Below, piece after piece: positions 37,244 to 48,401 of a stretch of DNA of 64,000 bases. The translations under genes were made by a program, and so were the position numbers. Numbering within the stretch: position 1 is the first letter of the stretch; the number at the start of each line of letters is the position of its first letter. The stretch is taken from contig JANBPK010001056.1 in the NCBI GenBank assembly GCA_027579435.1, positions 28,402-92,401 on the forward strand. Reading direction: 5' to 3'. This DNA comes from Candolleomyces eurysporus (Eukaryota > Basidiomycota > Agaricomycetes > Agaricales > Psathyrellaceae). The notes under the pieces are model-generated. The model worked only from the letters and a program-made list of their open reading frames with translations, did no database searches and was not told where the DNA came from.

Positions 37244-39561
37244 ATGAGCGCAGTATTGGTATGTTGTTTTTTTGCTGCAGATCCATCTGAGCGCTGGCCG
37301 CTCATCTCAATCACGCGTTATCCATCCAGAGAAACCTGCTTCAAGCCGTGACACCTACCAAAGCCTTATGGGCGAAAAATGACCCACCCTCAGATGAACA
37401 GAGAGCGGTCGTTCTCTCAAAGCTTAAAGCTTTGAAGGACGAGTTTCTCCAACTTTCGGGGGAAACCTTCGACCACCATCAGAGCAAGGCAAAGCAGGGG
37501 GCAGTACCCTTGCCAGCTCGAGGGTGCTACAACGCTATTCTGCGGCACCTAGCCTTGCTCTTGTGTGTCAGGACCGTGCCCAGGGAGGTTTGGCAGGGGG
37601 TCTTTGTGTGGGTCATGCGCCTTACACTGGAGACTGAAGAGCGCATGGGAGATAATTGGCACCGGACCCTCCGAGACCTTCGCAGCGTCTCGAGGCTATG
37701 GAATGCAGCTGTTCTGGCGCACTGCGAACTTTGGCGCGTGCTACCGCGGATGGAATTTTTTGAGAAAAAGCTGTTAAGCCGGAAGGCCCATGCAGCGCTT
37801 AATCGCCGTCTGCGGGTTTATCTCCAGAGATCCGGGACGTTGCCTGTTTCGTTCCATTTCGAGGCGGTTTACGATTTGGAAGGCGAAGGGGCGCAGTCTT
37901 TCGAGACTTTGAAGCTCCTTGTTAACGCTTCAGCGCGTTGGGAGAGGGTTATGCTACGGGTGCCACCTATGACACTTGGGTTTTTGGAGGACTCTGGGAT
38001 AGGTGATCGGGGGAGGTTGGATAGGCTGAAGTGGCTGGAGCTTAGTTTTGTTACGCCCCCTTCTTTGAAGGAAGATTGCACGGAGATCTCTATAGATCTT
38101 TTCAGGAATGCACGTGTGCTCAAGCATGTGGTTTTCGACAGTCTATACAGGTCCTGGGTCACGGAGCAGGTGGTATTCAAGATGGAGCTTCCGTGGGGTC
38201 AACTGGAGACATTCGAAAGTAGGACAAACAGAGATTGGGGGTATCACAAGTTACTGGAGGCCTCCGACGCGAAGATNAAAAACGCTCAAATCTGCGTCCA
38301 GAGAAATTACTTCCCTCCCGAGTTCCCATCCGGTTATCTTCCAACACCTGTCGCAGCTGCACCTTAACCTTGCCTATGTGTTGGGTACAACAGCATATCT
38401 CGACCATTTGGACACATTGATCCTTCCTGAACTGGAAGACCTGAACATTCGTGGGCCTTTTGGTCCTTCCGATCTTCTTTACCCCAAGGTTATTGCCTTA
38501 GTACGGAGATCGGGATGTGATTTGAAGCAGCTGGCCATCTCCGAGAACGTTAAGGGATGTTTCCAGGACCTGGTGGAGCTTTCTGCGCTTTGTCCAAATG
38601 TGTGGTACCTGGAGGTGAATGTTTGGGATATGGACAGACTTCGAGCGCTAACTCTCGACATCACCTCTCCTTGTCCACTCTTTCCCAAACTCGAGATTTT
38701 GATGCTGCGAAATCTGTGGAGATGGAGGTCGGGCTCTGGTGTCCGAGAGATCGTCGATCCAGCAACCTTTATGCGGATGGTACAGTCAAGAACGGAAGGC
38801 TTGGTGAGAATTGGCGGAGAATCAGACAAGGGGGTTGTATTGAAACGGTTGAAGGAGGTGAGGTTCATATATCCTTTGGACGTAGACTCGGAGGGTTTGC
38901 GGATTCAGGTGAAGATGTTTGAGGCAGCGGATCCAAGCTTGGCTCCGTTTGGTGTCACCAACCCAAAGATTGTGAAGGTACTGCAGACATTGAAAAAGCT
39001 GGTCAATAACCTCAGAACACCGGAGTATTTGTGTAGTCTCTGGGCCTGGCATGTGAAGTTTTCAATGCACATGCACAACGCTCTGTGTGCGCTGGAGGAA
39101 CTTGATTTTGAGAGCGAGGATAGTCGGGTGCTGGTGGTGAGGAATCCTAGCCCTTTATTTTCCGTTGACTGTCTGATTTTAATTCTACACAGAGACGAGG
39201 AATTTTGCACATGCTACACCAGATATCAACTGGATCAATCAAATTCCCAGCGGGAGAAGCGATGTTTGGGATTCGCAAAAGAATCAGGGAGCTGTGCAAC
39301 AAGTGGAAACCTTTTCTTTTACGCGACTTGAGATCGACTCCGTATCGTTGGTGCTACCTTGGAGAGGATATGGCCAAACTCAAATGCACAAATCCTTCGG
39401 ATGGTGAGTATTCAACACTGTATCTCCCTTGGCTATAGTGGCCTGACTTGGAGCTTATAGGCCAGGATGAAGATTCGGAGGAAACATGGAGCGATATCCT
39501 CGGATGCTCCCATTCTTCGCCGCCAATGACCTATGAGTGGCCGTGGATGTTGATACTCTAG
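37244..39561 (+). CDS. Array F-box-like/LRR-like protein A
   Basis: Four exons: a 15-nt coding first exon 37244-37258 (MSAVL), then 37330-39136, 39193-39403 and 39461-39561; 710 aa after deleting the N at 38277, which restores the frame shared with copy B. An F-box-like motif at about residue 88 (VPREVWQGVFVWVMRL) is followed by a conserved Arg-Asp-Leu-Arg-Ser-Val-Ser-Arg-Leu-Trp element resembling the F-box second half. Downstream LRR-like segments (LPELEDLNIRG, FPKLEILMLRN) alternate with helices. The tail is acidic (QDEDSEETWSDILG). Proposed SCF-type substrate receptor, by architecture only. First of four tandem paralogs and directly downstream of a tRNA-Val. Confidence 0.85.
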
Positions 39562-40033
39562 GGAGCCAACCTCAATATTTCACGATTATTCTGTCCCTTC
39601 ACGTGCTTGTTGTAGGGCCGATTCAGAGTGTGCTGGGGACTATGTTTGAATACTTCGATCTCATTTCCAATTCTTCCCAAGGCGCTCATTTGCCCCAACC
39701 AAATGACTTCACCCACAACTTCTTTCCCCAGATTCTTCTGAATTCTGAATTATGTCTATTTTCTGTACTTACCAATGTCGCCTGATTCGAATTTTTCGCT
39801 ACTGCTAAGATACGTTGACATTGATACTAGATTTGGTGAGAGATCCCATAACTCACCGCCTGCGCTGTCGATGGTCTCGGCGCACACTGAATGCATTGTC
39901 GACGGCAGACTAATGAGGGAAATGTCAGCTGGAGTCTGTAGCATGCCCTACCGCCATAAGCGAGCTCGGAAAGGCGATGCGGTATTATAGTAGAAGCCAT
40001 CCGGGACGAATCCACGGTGAACTTTGATCTAAA
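39562..40033. other. 3' flank of array gene A
   Basis: Shared with the 3' flanks of genes B, C (partly) and D. It includes GTTGACATTGATACTAGATT and AATGAGGGAAATGTCAGCTG, which recur near 43220-43340. Non-coding. Confidence 0.6.
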
Positions 40034-40285
40034 GACATGTTCGACGGCACGGAGGAGGAAGAGAGTGAGCACCCGACCGCCGACATCGTCCTCCGCTGTG
40101 TGCTAATTGTCTGCCAGTCTCCGAGGACGAAATGGACCTCGTGGACGACTTCAAGTCCTCCGCAAAGGGCAAGCGGAAGTCGTACGAAGTCGACTTCAAC
40201 TCATTGAGCTAGGAGGCTGTCGAGAAGCTTATGAAGCGAGATGCCGACGGCATCTGTGACATCCTGGGCGTCGGTGTGTCGACTG
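40034..40285 (+). pseudogene. Truncated relic of the RBR ligase 5' exons
   Basis: Aligns nearly base for base with 34288-34538 of the RBR gene, covering the end of exon 1, intron 1 and exon 2. It carries a nonsense change (TTGAGCTAGGAG at 40205-40216 where the gene reads CTGAGCCAGGAG). The following exons (RING1 to Ariadne) are absent: the sequence jumps at about 40285 to the region corresponding to 36846, downstream of the gene. Thus about 2.3 kb was deleted after or during duplication. Confidence 0.93.
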
Positions 40286-40441
40286 GCGCTGTGTTGCGCT
40301 GATAGATACACTGTGATGAACCAAGGAAAGCAGAAGTAAGGTGAAGTAAGGAGATTATACTTGTCGGGAGGGGAATTCTTGGCGTCAAGGGAATTCTGAG
40401 ACCATCGGGCCGCCCACGCAATCGCAGATGAGGTCAATATC

Positions 40442-40515
40442 GGTTCGATGGCGTAGTTGGTTATCGCATCTGTCTAACACACAGAAGGTCGCCAGTTCGA
40501 ACCTGGCTCGAATCA
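40442..40515 (+). tRNA. tRNA-Val (AAC), copy 2
   Basis: Identical over all 74 nt to the copy at 36996, including the flanking ATATC before it and ATGTTTTT after it. Cloverleaf and anticodon AAC as in copy 1. Identity while the adjacent protein genes have diverged suggests selection or conversion on the tRNA. Confidence 0.95.
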
Positions 40516-40654
40516 TGTTTTTGTTAGTGCTTCTCCGAGTCGCATTACGCGAAAAGGAATGAAGCATTGTCCCTTGATCCCGGAGTTAGTGCCCTTTCAT
40601 TTCTGCCACAGCCTCCTCCGCAAGTATACGGAAGACCCTCAAGACTCAGCAAGG

Positions 40655-42970
40655 ATGAGCGCAGTATTGGTGCGTTCCNTTTTTTGTTGCAATTTCATTT
40701 GAGCGCTGACGGCTTACCTCAATCGTGTGTTATCCATCCAGAGAAACCTACTTCAAGCCGTGACACCTGCCAAAGACTTATGGGCGACAAATGACCCACT
40801 CTCGGATGAACAGACAGCGGTCATTCTCTCAAAGCTGAGAGCTTTGGAGGACGAGTTTCTCCAACTTTCGGGGGAGACCTTTGATCACCATCAGAGCAAG
40901 GCAAAGGAAGGGGTCATACCCTTTCCAGCTCAAGGGTGCTACGACGCTATTCTGCGACACCTAGCCTTGCTCTCGTGTGTCAGGACAGTACCCAGAGAGG
41001 TTTGGCAGGGGGTCTTTGTGTGGGTCATGCGCCTTACACTGGAGTCCGAAGAGCGCCTGGGAGAGAATTGGCACCGGACTCTTCGAGACATTCGCAGCGT
41101 TTCGAGGCTGTGGAATGCAACTGTTCTGGCGCACTGCGAACTTTGGCGCGTACTACCGCGGATGGAATTTCGTGGGGGAAAGCTGTTACGCCGGAAGGCC
41201 CATGCAGCGCTTAATCGCCGTGTGCGGGTTTATCTTCAGAGGTCCGGGACGTTGCCTATTTCGTTCCATTTCAAAGCGGTTTACGATTTGGAAGGCGAAG
41301 GGGCGCAGTCTTTCGAGACTTTGGATCTCCTCGCTGACGCTTCGGCGCGTTGGGAGAGGGTAATATTATGTGTCCCACCTAAAACACTTGGGCACTTGGA
41401 GGACTCTGGGATGGGCGATCGGGGGAGGTTGGATAGGCTGAAGTGGCTGGAGCTTGTTTTCGTTACGCCCCGTTCTTTATCGGAAGATTGCACAGAGATC
41501 TCTATAGATCTTTTCAGGCATGCGCGTATGCTCAAGCATGTGGCTTTCAACAGTCTATACAGGTCATTGGTCACAGAGCAGGTGGTCTTCAAGATGGAGG
41601 TTCCGTGGAGTCAACTGGAGACATTCGAGAGTAGGACAAACAGGGATTGGGGGTATCACAAGTTACTGGAGAGCTCTGACGCAAAGATAAAAATTCTCAA
41701 GTACGCGTCCACAGAGATCGATTCCCTCCCGAGTTCCCATCCAATTATCTTCCAACACCTGTCGCAACTGCACCTTCACCTTGATTATGGGTTACGCTCG
41801 ACGGCATATCTCGACCATTTGGACACCTTGATCCTCCCTGGCCTGGAAGACCTGAAGATTCGTGGGTGTTTTGATGCTTCCGATCCTCTTTACCCCAAGG
41901 TTATTGCCCTAGTACGGAGATCAAGATGTGATTTGAAGCAGCTGGCGCTGCACGAGAAAGTCAAGGGATGTTTACAGGACCTAGTGGAGCTTTCTGCGCT
42001 TTGTCAAAATTTGTGGTACCTGGACATGAATGTTTGGGATATGGACGGACTTAAAGCCCTAAGTCTCGACATCAACTCTCCCTGTCCACTATTTCCTAAA
42101 CTCGAGATTTTGACGCTGCGAAATCCGTGGGAGTGGAGGTTGGATTCTCGTGTCCGGCAGACCGTCGATCCAGCAACCTTTATGCGGATGGTACAGTCGA
42201 GGACGGAAGGCTTGGTGGGAATTGGCAGAGAATCGGACAAGGGGGTTGTGTTGAAACGGTTAAAGGAGGTGAGGTTTATATATCCATGGGATGCGAAGGG
42301 TTTGCGGAGACAGGTGAAGGCGTTCGAGGAAGCGGATCCAAGCTTGGCTCCGTTTGGTGTCACCAACCCAAAGATTGTGAAGGTACTGCAGACATTGAAC
42401 GAGCTGGTCCGTAGCCTCGGAACAAGGGAGTATGTGCGTAGTCTGTGGGCCTGGCATGTGAAGTTTTCAAGGCGGATGCACAACACTGTGTGTGCATTGG
42501 AGGAACTTGATTTTGAGAGCGAGGATAGTCGGGTGCTGGTGGTAGGGTACCTTGACTCTTCATTTTTGATTGACTGTCTGATTCCGATCCTCCACAGAGA
42601 CGAGGAATCATGCACATGCTACACCAGATATCAACTGGATCAAGGACACTCCCAGAGGGACAAGCAATGTTTGGGATTCGCAAAAGAGCCAAGGAGCTGT
42701 GCAACAAGTGGAAACCTTTCCTTTTACGCGACTCGAGATCGACTCCGTATCGTTGGTGTTACCTTGGAGAGGATATGGCCAAACTCAAATACATAACTCC
42801 TTCGGATGGTGAGTATATAACACTGTGTCTACCAAGGCTAGAGTGGCCTGAATCGGTGCTGTATAGGCCAAGATGAAGATTCGGAGGAAACATGGAGCGA
42901 TATCCTCCCCGGACACTCCCATTCCTCGCCGCCGATGTCTTATGAGTGGCCGTGGGATTACACGCTCTAG
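40655..42970 (+). CDS. Array F-box-like/LRR-like protein B
   Basis: Exons 40655-40669, 40742-42541, 42598-42808 and 42867-42970, 709 aa. This is the only array copy with an uninterrupted main exon as given, so it serves as the reference for the family; its N (40679) falls in intron 1. Same layout as copy A: MSAVL micro-exon, F-box-like VPREVWQGVFVW at 88, LRR-like middle (LPGLEDLKIRGCFD, FPKLEILTLRN), basic segment IRKRAKELCNKWKPFLLRD encoded by exon 3, and an acidic tail QDEDSEETWSDIL. The splice donor of intron 2 is GTAGGG rather than GTGAGG. Presumed ubiquitin-ligase adaptor; substrate unknown. Confidence 0.87.
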
Positions 42971-44130
42971 GGAGCCAACCTCAATATTTCACGATTATTC
43001 TGTCCCTTCATGTGCTTGTTGTAGGGCCGATTCAGACTGTGTTAGGGACTATGTTTGAAAGCTTCGATCTCATTTTCAATTCTTCCCAAGGCGCTCATTT
43101 GCCCCAACCAAACGACTTCACCCATAACTTCTTTCCGTAGATTCTTCTGAATTCCGAATTGTGTTCATTTTCTGTACTTACCAATGTCCCCTGTTTCGAA
43201 TTTTTCGTCACTGCTAAAACACGTTGATATTGATACTAGATTTGGCGAGAGATCCCATAACGCACAGCCTGCGTTGTCGATGGTCTGCGAGTCGGCGCCC
43301 ACTGAATGCATTGTCGACAGCAGACTAATGAGGGAAATGTCAGCTGGAGTCTGTAGTATGCCCTGCTGCCTTACGCGAGTTCGGCAAGGCGACGCACCAT
43401 AATAGTAGAAGCGATTCGGTAAGATTTCACGATGACTCCTCAGTCCGACTAATTTGGGGGCAATAGCGATGTGGCATGCTTGGAAGGATGGAAGAGATTA
43501 TCTATTTTTATCAGCACAGAACNAAAAAAAAATCTTGAAGGAATTTCCAGCAATCACGACTTGCTTGTGGTTGTTGTGCGTCCAAGAAGGGCCGTCGGCG
43601 GAAATAGAAACTACCAACGTTCAATTTTCAACGTTCTTCAACCGTGTAAACTGTGTTCGCTTTGATTCGTGTTATTTGTCAAACAGCCTCACGAGACCCT
43701 TCCCCTTTGAAGCTTGTAGAGAGGTCTGTTTCTGCTCTGAGACTTATTGTGACACTGTCCTCAAGGCATTTAAATTGGCCATGCCTCAATCTGATGCGTG
43801 CGGCGACGTCGCAGCGGGACTTTGACACAAGGCTCAGAACGGGGTTTCCGATTTGTCTTGCTACTCTGCGAATTTATAAACACGTCCATGTTTGACTTTC
43901 ATGATCTCCATCCTGGCTCCGTGTCGTCGGCTTGTCCACAGACACCGGGTCGTGAAGGTGGTGTAACACTGAGGATCGCCAGCTGGCTCGTATCATTTTT
44001 GCCGTGTCGATGAATCATGGTCCGGTGATGGCGGAGTTGGTGCTCATGCGCGTAGGGACGCGAGCTCTCATTTTCTTGCCACACACTCTCCTCCACAGGT
44101 ATACGGAGGACCCTCTCGAAGCACGTGAGG
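42971..44130. other. Spacer between array genes B and C
   Basis: First half is array 3' flank. The second half (from about 43450, including the N at 43523) does not match other units and holds no supported gene. A tRNA relic lies at 43961-43996, then the 5' flank of gene C. Confidence 0.5.
43961..43996 (+). pseudogene. tRNA-Val relic in unit C
   Basis: GTGTAACACTGAGGATCGCCAG then CTGGCTCGTATCAT matches the 3' half of the tRNA-Val copies from the anticodon loop on, but the seven bases TTCGAAC of the T loop are cleanly missing. The 5' half is unrecognisable. It sits where units A and B carry the intact tRNA. Confidence 0.8.
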
Positions 44131-46468
44131 ATGAGCGCAGTTATTGTGTGTTTCTTTTTTGCTGCAAACATATCTGAGCGCTAGCCACTAATCTCAGTCA
44201 TACAGACAAACCTGCTTCAAGCCGCGCTGGGTATTGGCAGGAGTACGACCCCTGGCTCCTCTAGCAATGGGTCGGAGGCCTTATGGGCGACAAATGACCC
44301 ACTCTCTGATGACCGGAGAACGGAAGTTCTCTCAAGGCTTAGAGCTTTAGAGGACGAGTTTCTCCAACTTTCGGGGGAAACCTTCGATCACCATCAGAGC
44401 CAGGCAAAGCAGGGGTTGGAACCCTTGCCAGCTCGAGGGTGCTACGACGCTATTCTGCGGCACCGAGCCTCGCTCTCGTGTGTCAGGAACGTGCCCGAAG
44501 AAATTTGGCAGGAAGTCTTTGTGTGGGTTCTGCGCCTTACACTGGACTCCGAGGAGCGCCTGGGGGAAACCTGGCACCAGACCCTTCGAGACATTCGCAG
44601 CGTTTCGAGGTTGTGGAACGCAGCTGCTCTGGCGTATTGCGAACTTTGGCGTGTCCTACCGTCGATGGATTTTCATGGGGAGACGCCGTTACGCAAAGAG
44701 GGCCATGCAGCGCTTAACCGTTGTCTGCGGGTTTATCTTCAAAGGTCTGGGACGTTGCCTGTTTCGTTCCATTTCAAAGCGTTTTACGANTTTGGAAGGT
44801 GAAGCGGTGCAGTCTCTGGAGACTTTGAGTATCCTCACTGACGCTTCGGCGCGATGGGAGCGGGTTAAATTATGGGTGCCACTTATTACGCTCGGGTTTT
44901 TGGAGGATTCTGGGATACGTGGTCTGGGGAGGCTGGATAGCCTGAAGTGGTTGGAGCTTATTTTCCTTGCGCCTTGTCCGGTGAAGGCAGATTGCACAGA
45001 GATCTCAATAGATCTTTTCAGGCATGCACGTATGCTCAAGCATGTGGTTTTCAACAGCCTAGACGGATGTTCGATGACCCAGATCGCGGAGCGGGTTGTC
45101 TTCAAGATGGACCTTCCGTGGGATCGGTTGGAGACGTTTGAGAGTAGGACGCACAGGGATTGGGGGTATCACACGATACTCGAGGGCACCGATGTGAAGA
45201 TAACAACGCTCAAGTACACGTCCAGCAAGATTACTTCCCTCCCAAGTTCGCATCCGGTCACCCTCCAACATCTGTCGCAGCTTCACCTTCACTTTGGTTT
45301 TTTGATGCGTAATACGGCGTATCTCGACCATTTGGACACCTTGACCCTTCCTGGGCTGGAAGACTTGAAGATCCGTGGGACATTCGATGCTTCTGATCCT
45401 CTTTACCCAAAAGTTATTGCCCTCGTACGGAGATCGGGATGTGACTTGAAGCAGCTGGCACTCGACGAGAATGTCAAGGCCCGTTTCGAAGACCTGGAAG
45501 AACTCTCCGCCCTTTGTCAAGATTTATGGCAGCTGGACATGAGGTTCTGGTATATGGACGGACTTGGAGCGCTTAAGCTCGATGTCAATTCTCCTCACCC
45601 GCTTCTTCCTAAGCTCGAGATGTTGACGTTGCGAATTCCGAGCGTGGAGAGGCCGGTTTCCCATCAACGAGTCATCGACCCAGCAGCCTTCATGCAAATG
45701 GTGCAGTCGAGGACGGAAGGCTTAGTCGGGATTGGCGGAGATTCAGACAACCGAACTATGTTCAAACGGTTGAAGGAGGTCAGATTCATATATGGATGGG
45801 AGGCAGATGAATTGTGGAGCCAAGTGGAGGCGTTCGAGGAAGCGGATCCAAGTCTGGCTCCGTTCGGTGGGACAAACCCAACAATTGTTGGGGTTCTGCA
45901 GACATTGAAGGATCTGATCAATAGGTTCGGAAAGGGGGCATATCAGGAGAATTCATGGGGGTATGCGAAGCTTCCGATGCAGATACACAACGCTGTGTGT
46001 GGGTTGGAAGAACTCGATTTAGAGAGCGAGGATAGTCGGGTGCTGGCGGTAAGGAATCTTAACTCTTCATCTTTGGTTGACTGTCTGATTTGAATTCTAC
46101 GCAGAGACGGGGGATTTTGCACATGTTACACCAGATATCAAATGGATCAACGACACTCCCAGCGGGACAAGCGATATTTGGGATTCGCAAACGAACCAAG
46201 GAGCTGTGTAACAAGTGGAAACCTTTCCTTTTACGCGACTCAAGATCGACTCCGTATCGTTGGTGCTACCTTGGAGAGGATATGGCTAAACTCAAATGCA
46301 TAGCTCCTTCGGATGGTGAGTAAATGATACTGTATCTACCTTGGCTAGAGTGGCCTGACTCGGTGCTGTATAGGCCAGGATGAAGATTCGGAGGAAACAT
46401 GGAGCGATATCCTCGGATGCTCCCATTCCTCGCCGCCACTGTCCAAGGAGTGGCTTTGGCAGTATTAG
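44131..46468 (+). CDS. Array F-box-like/LRR-like protein C
   Basis: Exons 44131-44145, 44206-46048, 46105-46315 and 46374-46468; 720 aa after deleting the N at 44790, where copies A and B read continuously (YDLEGE). It differs from A and B by an insertion of about 14 residues near the N-terminus (Gly/Ser/Thr-rich, between LLQAALG and EALWATNDP) and more substitutions. The F-box-like element reads VPEEIWQEVFVWVLRL, closer to the F-box consensus. LRR-like and tail segments are conserved. The first exon reads MSAVI. Its tRNA partner is a relic. Confidence 0.85.
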
Positions 46469-46751
46469 ACTTACTCTAGAGGCCAACTTCAACATTTTCA
46501 CGAATATTCCGTCTCTTCACGCTCCAATTTGAGTCGGCTTTAGCTTTTACGCTTGCTGTAGCCCTAAGTGTGTTAGGGACCGTTTTGATCTCAGTTTCAG
46601 CCCTTCCCGAGGCGTTCATTTTCCCCAACCAACGACTTCACCCTGACTTCACCCATAGCTTCTTTCTCCGAATTCTTCTGAAGTCTGAATACTGCCCATT
46701 TTCTGTACTTAGCCTTACCGGATACAGACCACCGCACGTTTAAAAGACAGC

Positions 46752-47990
46752 ATAAGCACCGCGCTGGTATGTTCAATCTTTGTGCTGAATATTCTACAAA
46801 CCGACGACGACTCAACTCGGTCTTCCGGCCATCCAGACTGGCTTGCTTCAGGCCGTAATACTAGGAGCCCCGAAGACGACCTCTCACACCGGAAGCCAAG
46901 CGTGGGGGACAAATGACCCGCTTTCGGATGCCCTGAGAGATGAAGTTCACTCGAGGCTTGAAGCTTTGGAATGTGACTTTCTGTTTTCGGGCAGCGGGAC
47001 ATCCGAGTCACACGCTAAGATGGCAGAGGTTGTACCACCGCAAGCTCGGGATTGCTACGACGCCATTCTCAAATGTCGGTGCTTGCTCTCCAGTGTCAGG
47101 AGCGTGCACAAAGAAGTTTGGCAGGATGTCTTTGACTGCGTTCTCCACCTTCAGACGCAAGACTCCCAAGATAGGGACATGGAGGGGAGAGACTCAAGCT
47201 GATGGGTCTACATTCTTCGAGACCTTTCCAGCGTTTCAGCGTTGTGGAACGTAGCTGCGCTTACCCATTGCACACTTCGGCGTGTGCTACCCAAGATGTG
47301 GCTCCATGGGAATACGCCTTTCCCAAAGAAACTGTATCAAGCCTTGGAACGGAGGCTGCAGGTTTATTTCCAGAGGTCTGAGATGCTACCTAGTTCCTTT
47401 GACTTTGGTACCACTTATTTTTGGGAGGAAAAAGTCGCGCAGTCGCTCGAGACGCTTGATACGCTCATTGACGAGTCGGCAAGATGGGAGAGTGTCAAAC
47501 TACGGGTGCCGCTTGGGTTTTGGAGCGCTCTGCGATGCGTGACCCAAGGAGGTTGTGTAGCCTTACGAGGCCAGAATCCGCGTTTTCCTCGTCGTATGAG
47601 GTGGAAGAAGATTGCACGGAGATTGCCACAGATATTTCTAGGGACGCGTCTAAGCCCAAGCATGTGGTGTTCGAAAGCTACTATGCGTGCTCAATGACCA
47701 GCATTGCGGAGCAGGTCGTGTTCAAGATGGACGTTCCGTGGGACCAGTTGGACACGTTCGAGAGTACCATGCATAGGGATTGGGGTATCACAAGTTGCTG
47801 GAGAGTCCAGGTCTGCCGCAGGTGAAGAGCTCGAAGTAAACGGCTAGCAAGATCACTTCGTTCCTGAGTTCCATCTCTGTTACGCTGCACCATCTTTTGC
47901 AACTGCTGGATACCTTGAAGCTTCCTTCTCTCGAAGACTTGAGAAGTTGCGGGAGGTTCTGCATAGGAACGCAGGCGAAAGCCTTCTTAC
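46752..47990 (+). pseudogene. Array F-box-like gene D, decayed
   Basis: The micro-exon equivalent ATAAGCACCGCGCTG|GTATGT at 46752 has ATA in place of ATG. The main exon starts at about 46835 (TGLLQAVILGAP) and stays open to about 47200, then shifts frame several times (pieces LERRLQVYFQRSEMLP and VVFKMDVPWDQLDTFES remain). Homology ends around 47960, about halfway through the gene; the LRR-like half, exon 3 and exon 4 are missing. Array 3' flank resumes near 48230. It is a true pseudogene with loss of start, frameshifts and a large deletion. Confidence 0.88.
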
Positions 47991-48401
47991 TCCACTCCTT
48001 TGTTCTGCCTGCTGCACCCTGAGAGATAACGTTGCATGAGAAATGAGATCACGAACAGATTAAATAGGGTCAGTATGGCCTTCGTTCCTATCAGGCTGCC
48101 GCGCACCTCTCTTCCAGCGACGCGCCCAATCCACAAAGAAATAATAGTGTATTTTTCCTTCCATGCGTCGTGCCAGATAGATGAGCCCTGAAAATCTCTC
48201 AAAGGTTATCTTCCGGACGCGGTTTCGACTTCATCGTTTAGCGGGGACTGTGTTTGAATGTTTCGATCTCAGTTTCAATGCATCCCCAGGCGCTCGCTCA
48301 CCCAAGAACTACTTTACCCATATCTTTTTTCCCATCCTCTCCTCATGTCGCCATTTTTCTGAATACTGCATTGCATGTAGGCCTACTAGAGCCAGAATAC
48401 C
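47991..48401. other. Array remnant and 5' flank of SEA4
   Basis: 48000-48230 is unmatched. 48230-48365 is array 3' flank (TGTTTGAATGTTTCGATCTCAG). The SEA4 start codon lies only about 40 bp beyond the end of the array homology. Confidence 0.6.

Larger units (their letters stand above)
36840..48365. repeat. Four-copy tandem array of tRNA-Val plus F-box-like gene
   Basis: Units A (about 36840-39990), B (40034-43450), C (43900-46720) and D (46745-48365) share gene, intron positions and 3' flanks. A 3' segment with TGTTTGAA-TTCGATCTCA and AAGGCGCTCATTTGCCCCAACC recurs with decay in all four. A and B have an intact tRNA, C a relic, and D none seen. All genes point the same way. Confidence 0.88.

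Noticed and set aside
36840..48365. Array as a composite transposon
   Set aside because: No terminal inverted repeats, target-site duplications or transposase. Head-to-tail units with relics of a neighbouring gene fit unequal crossing-over better.
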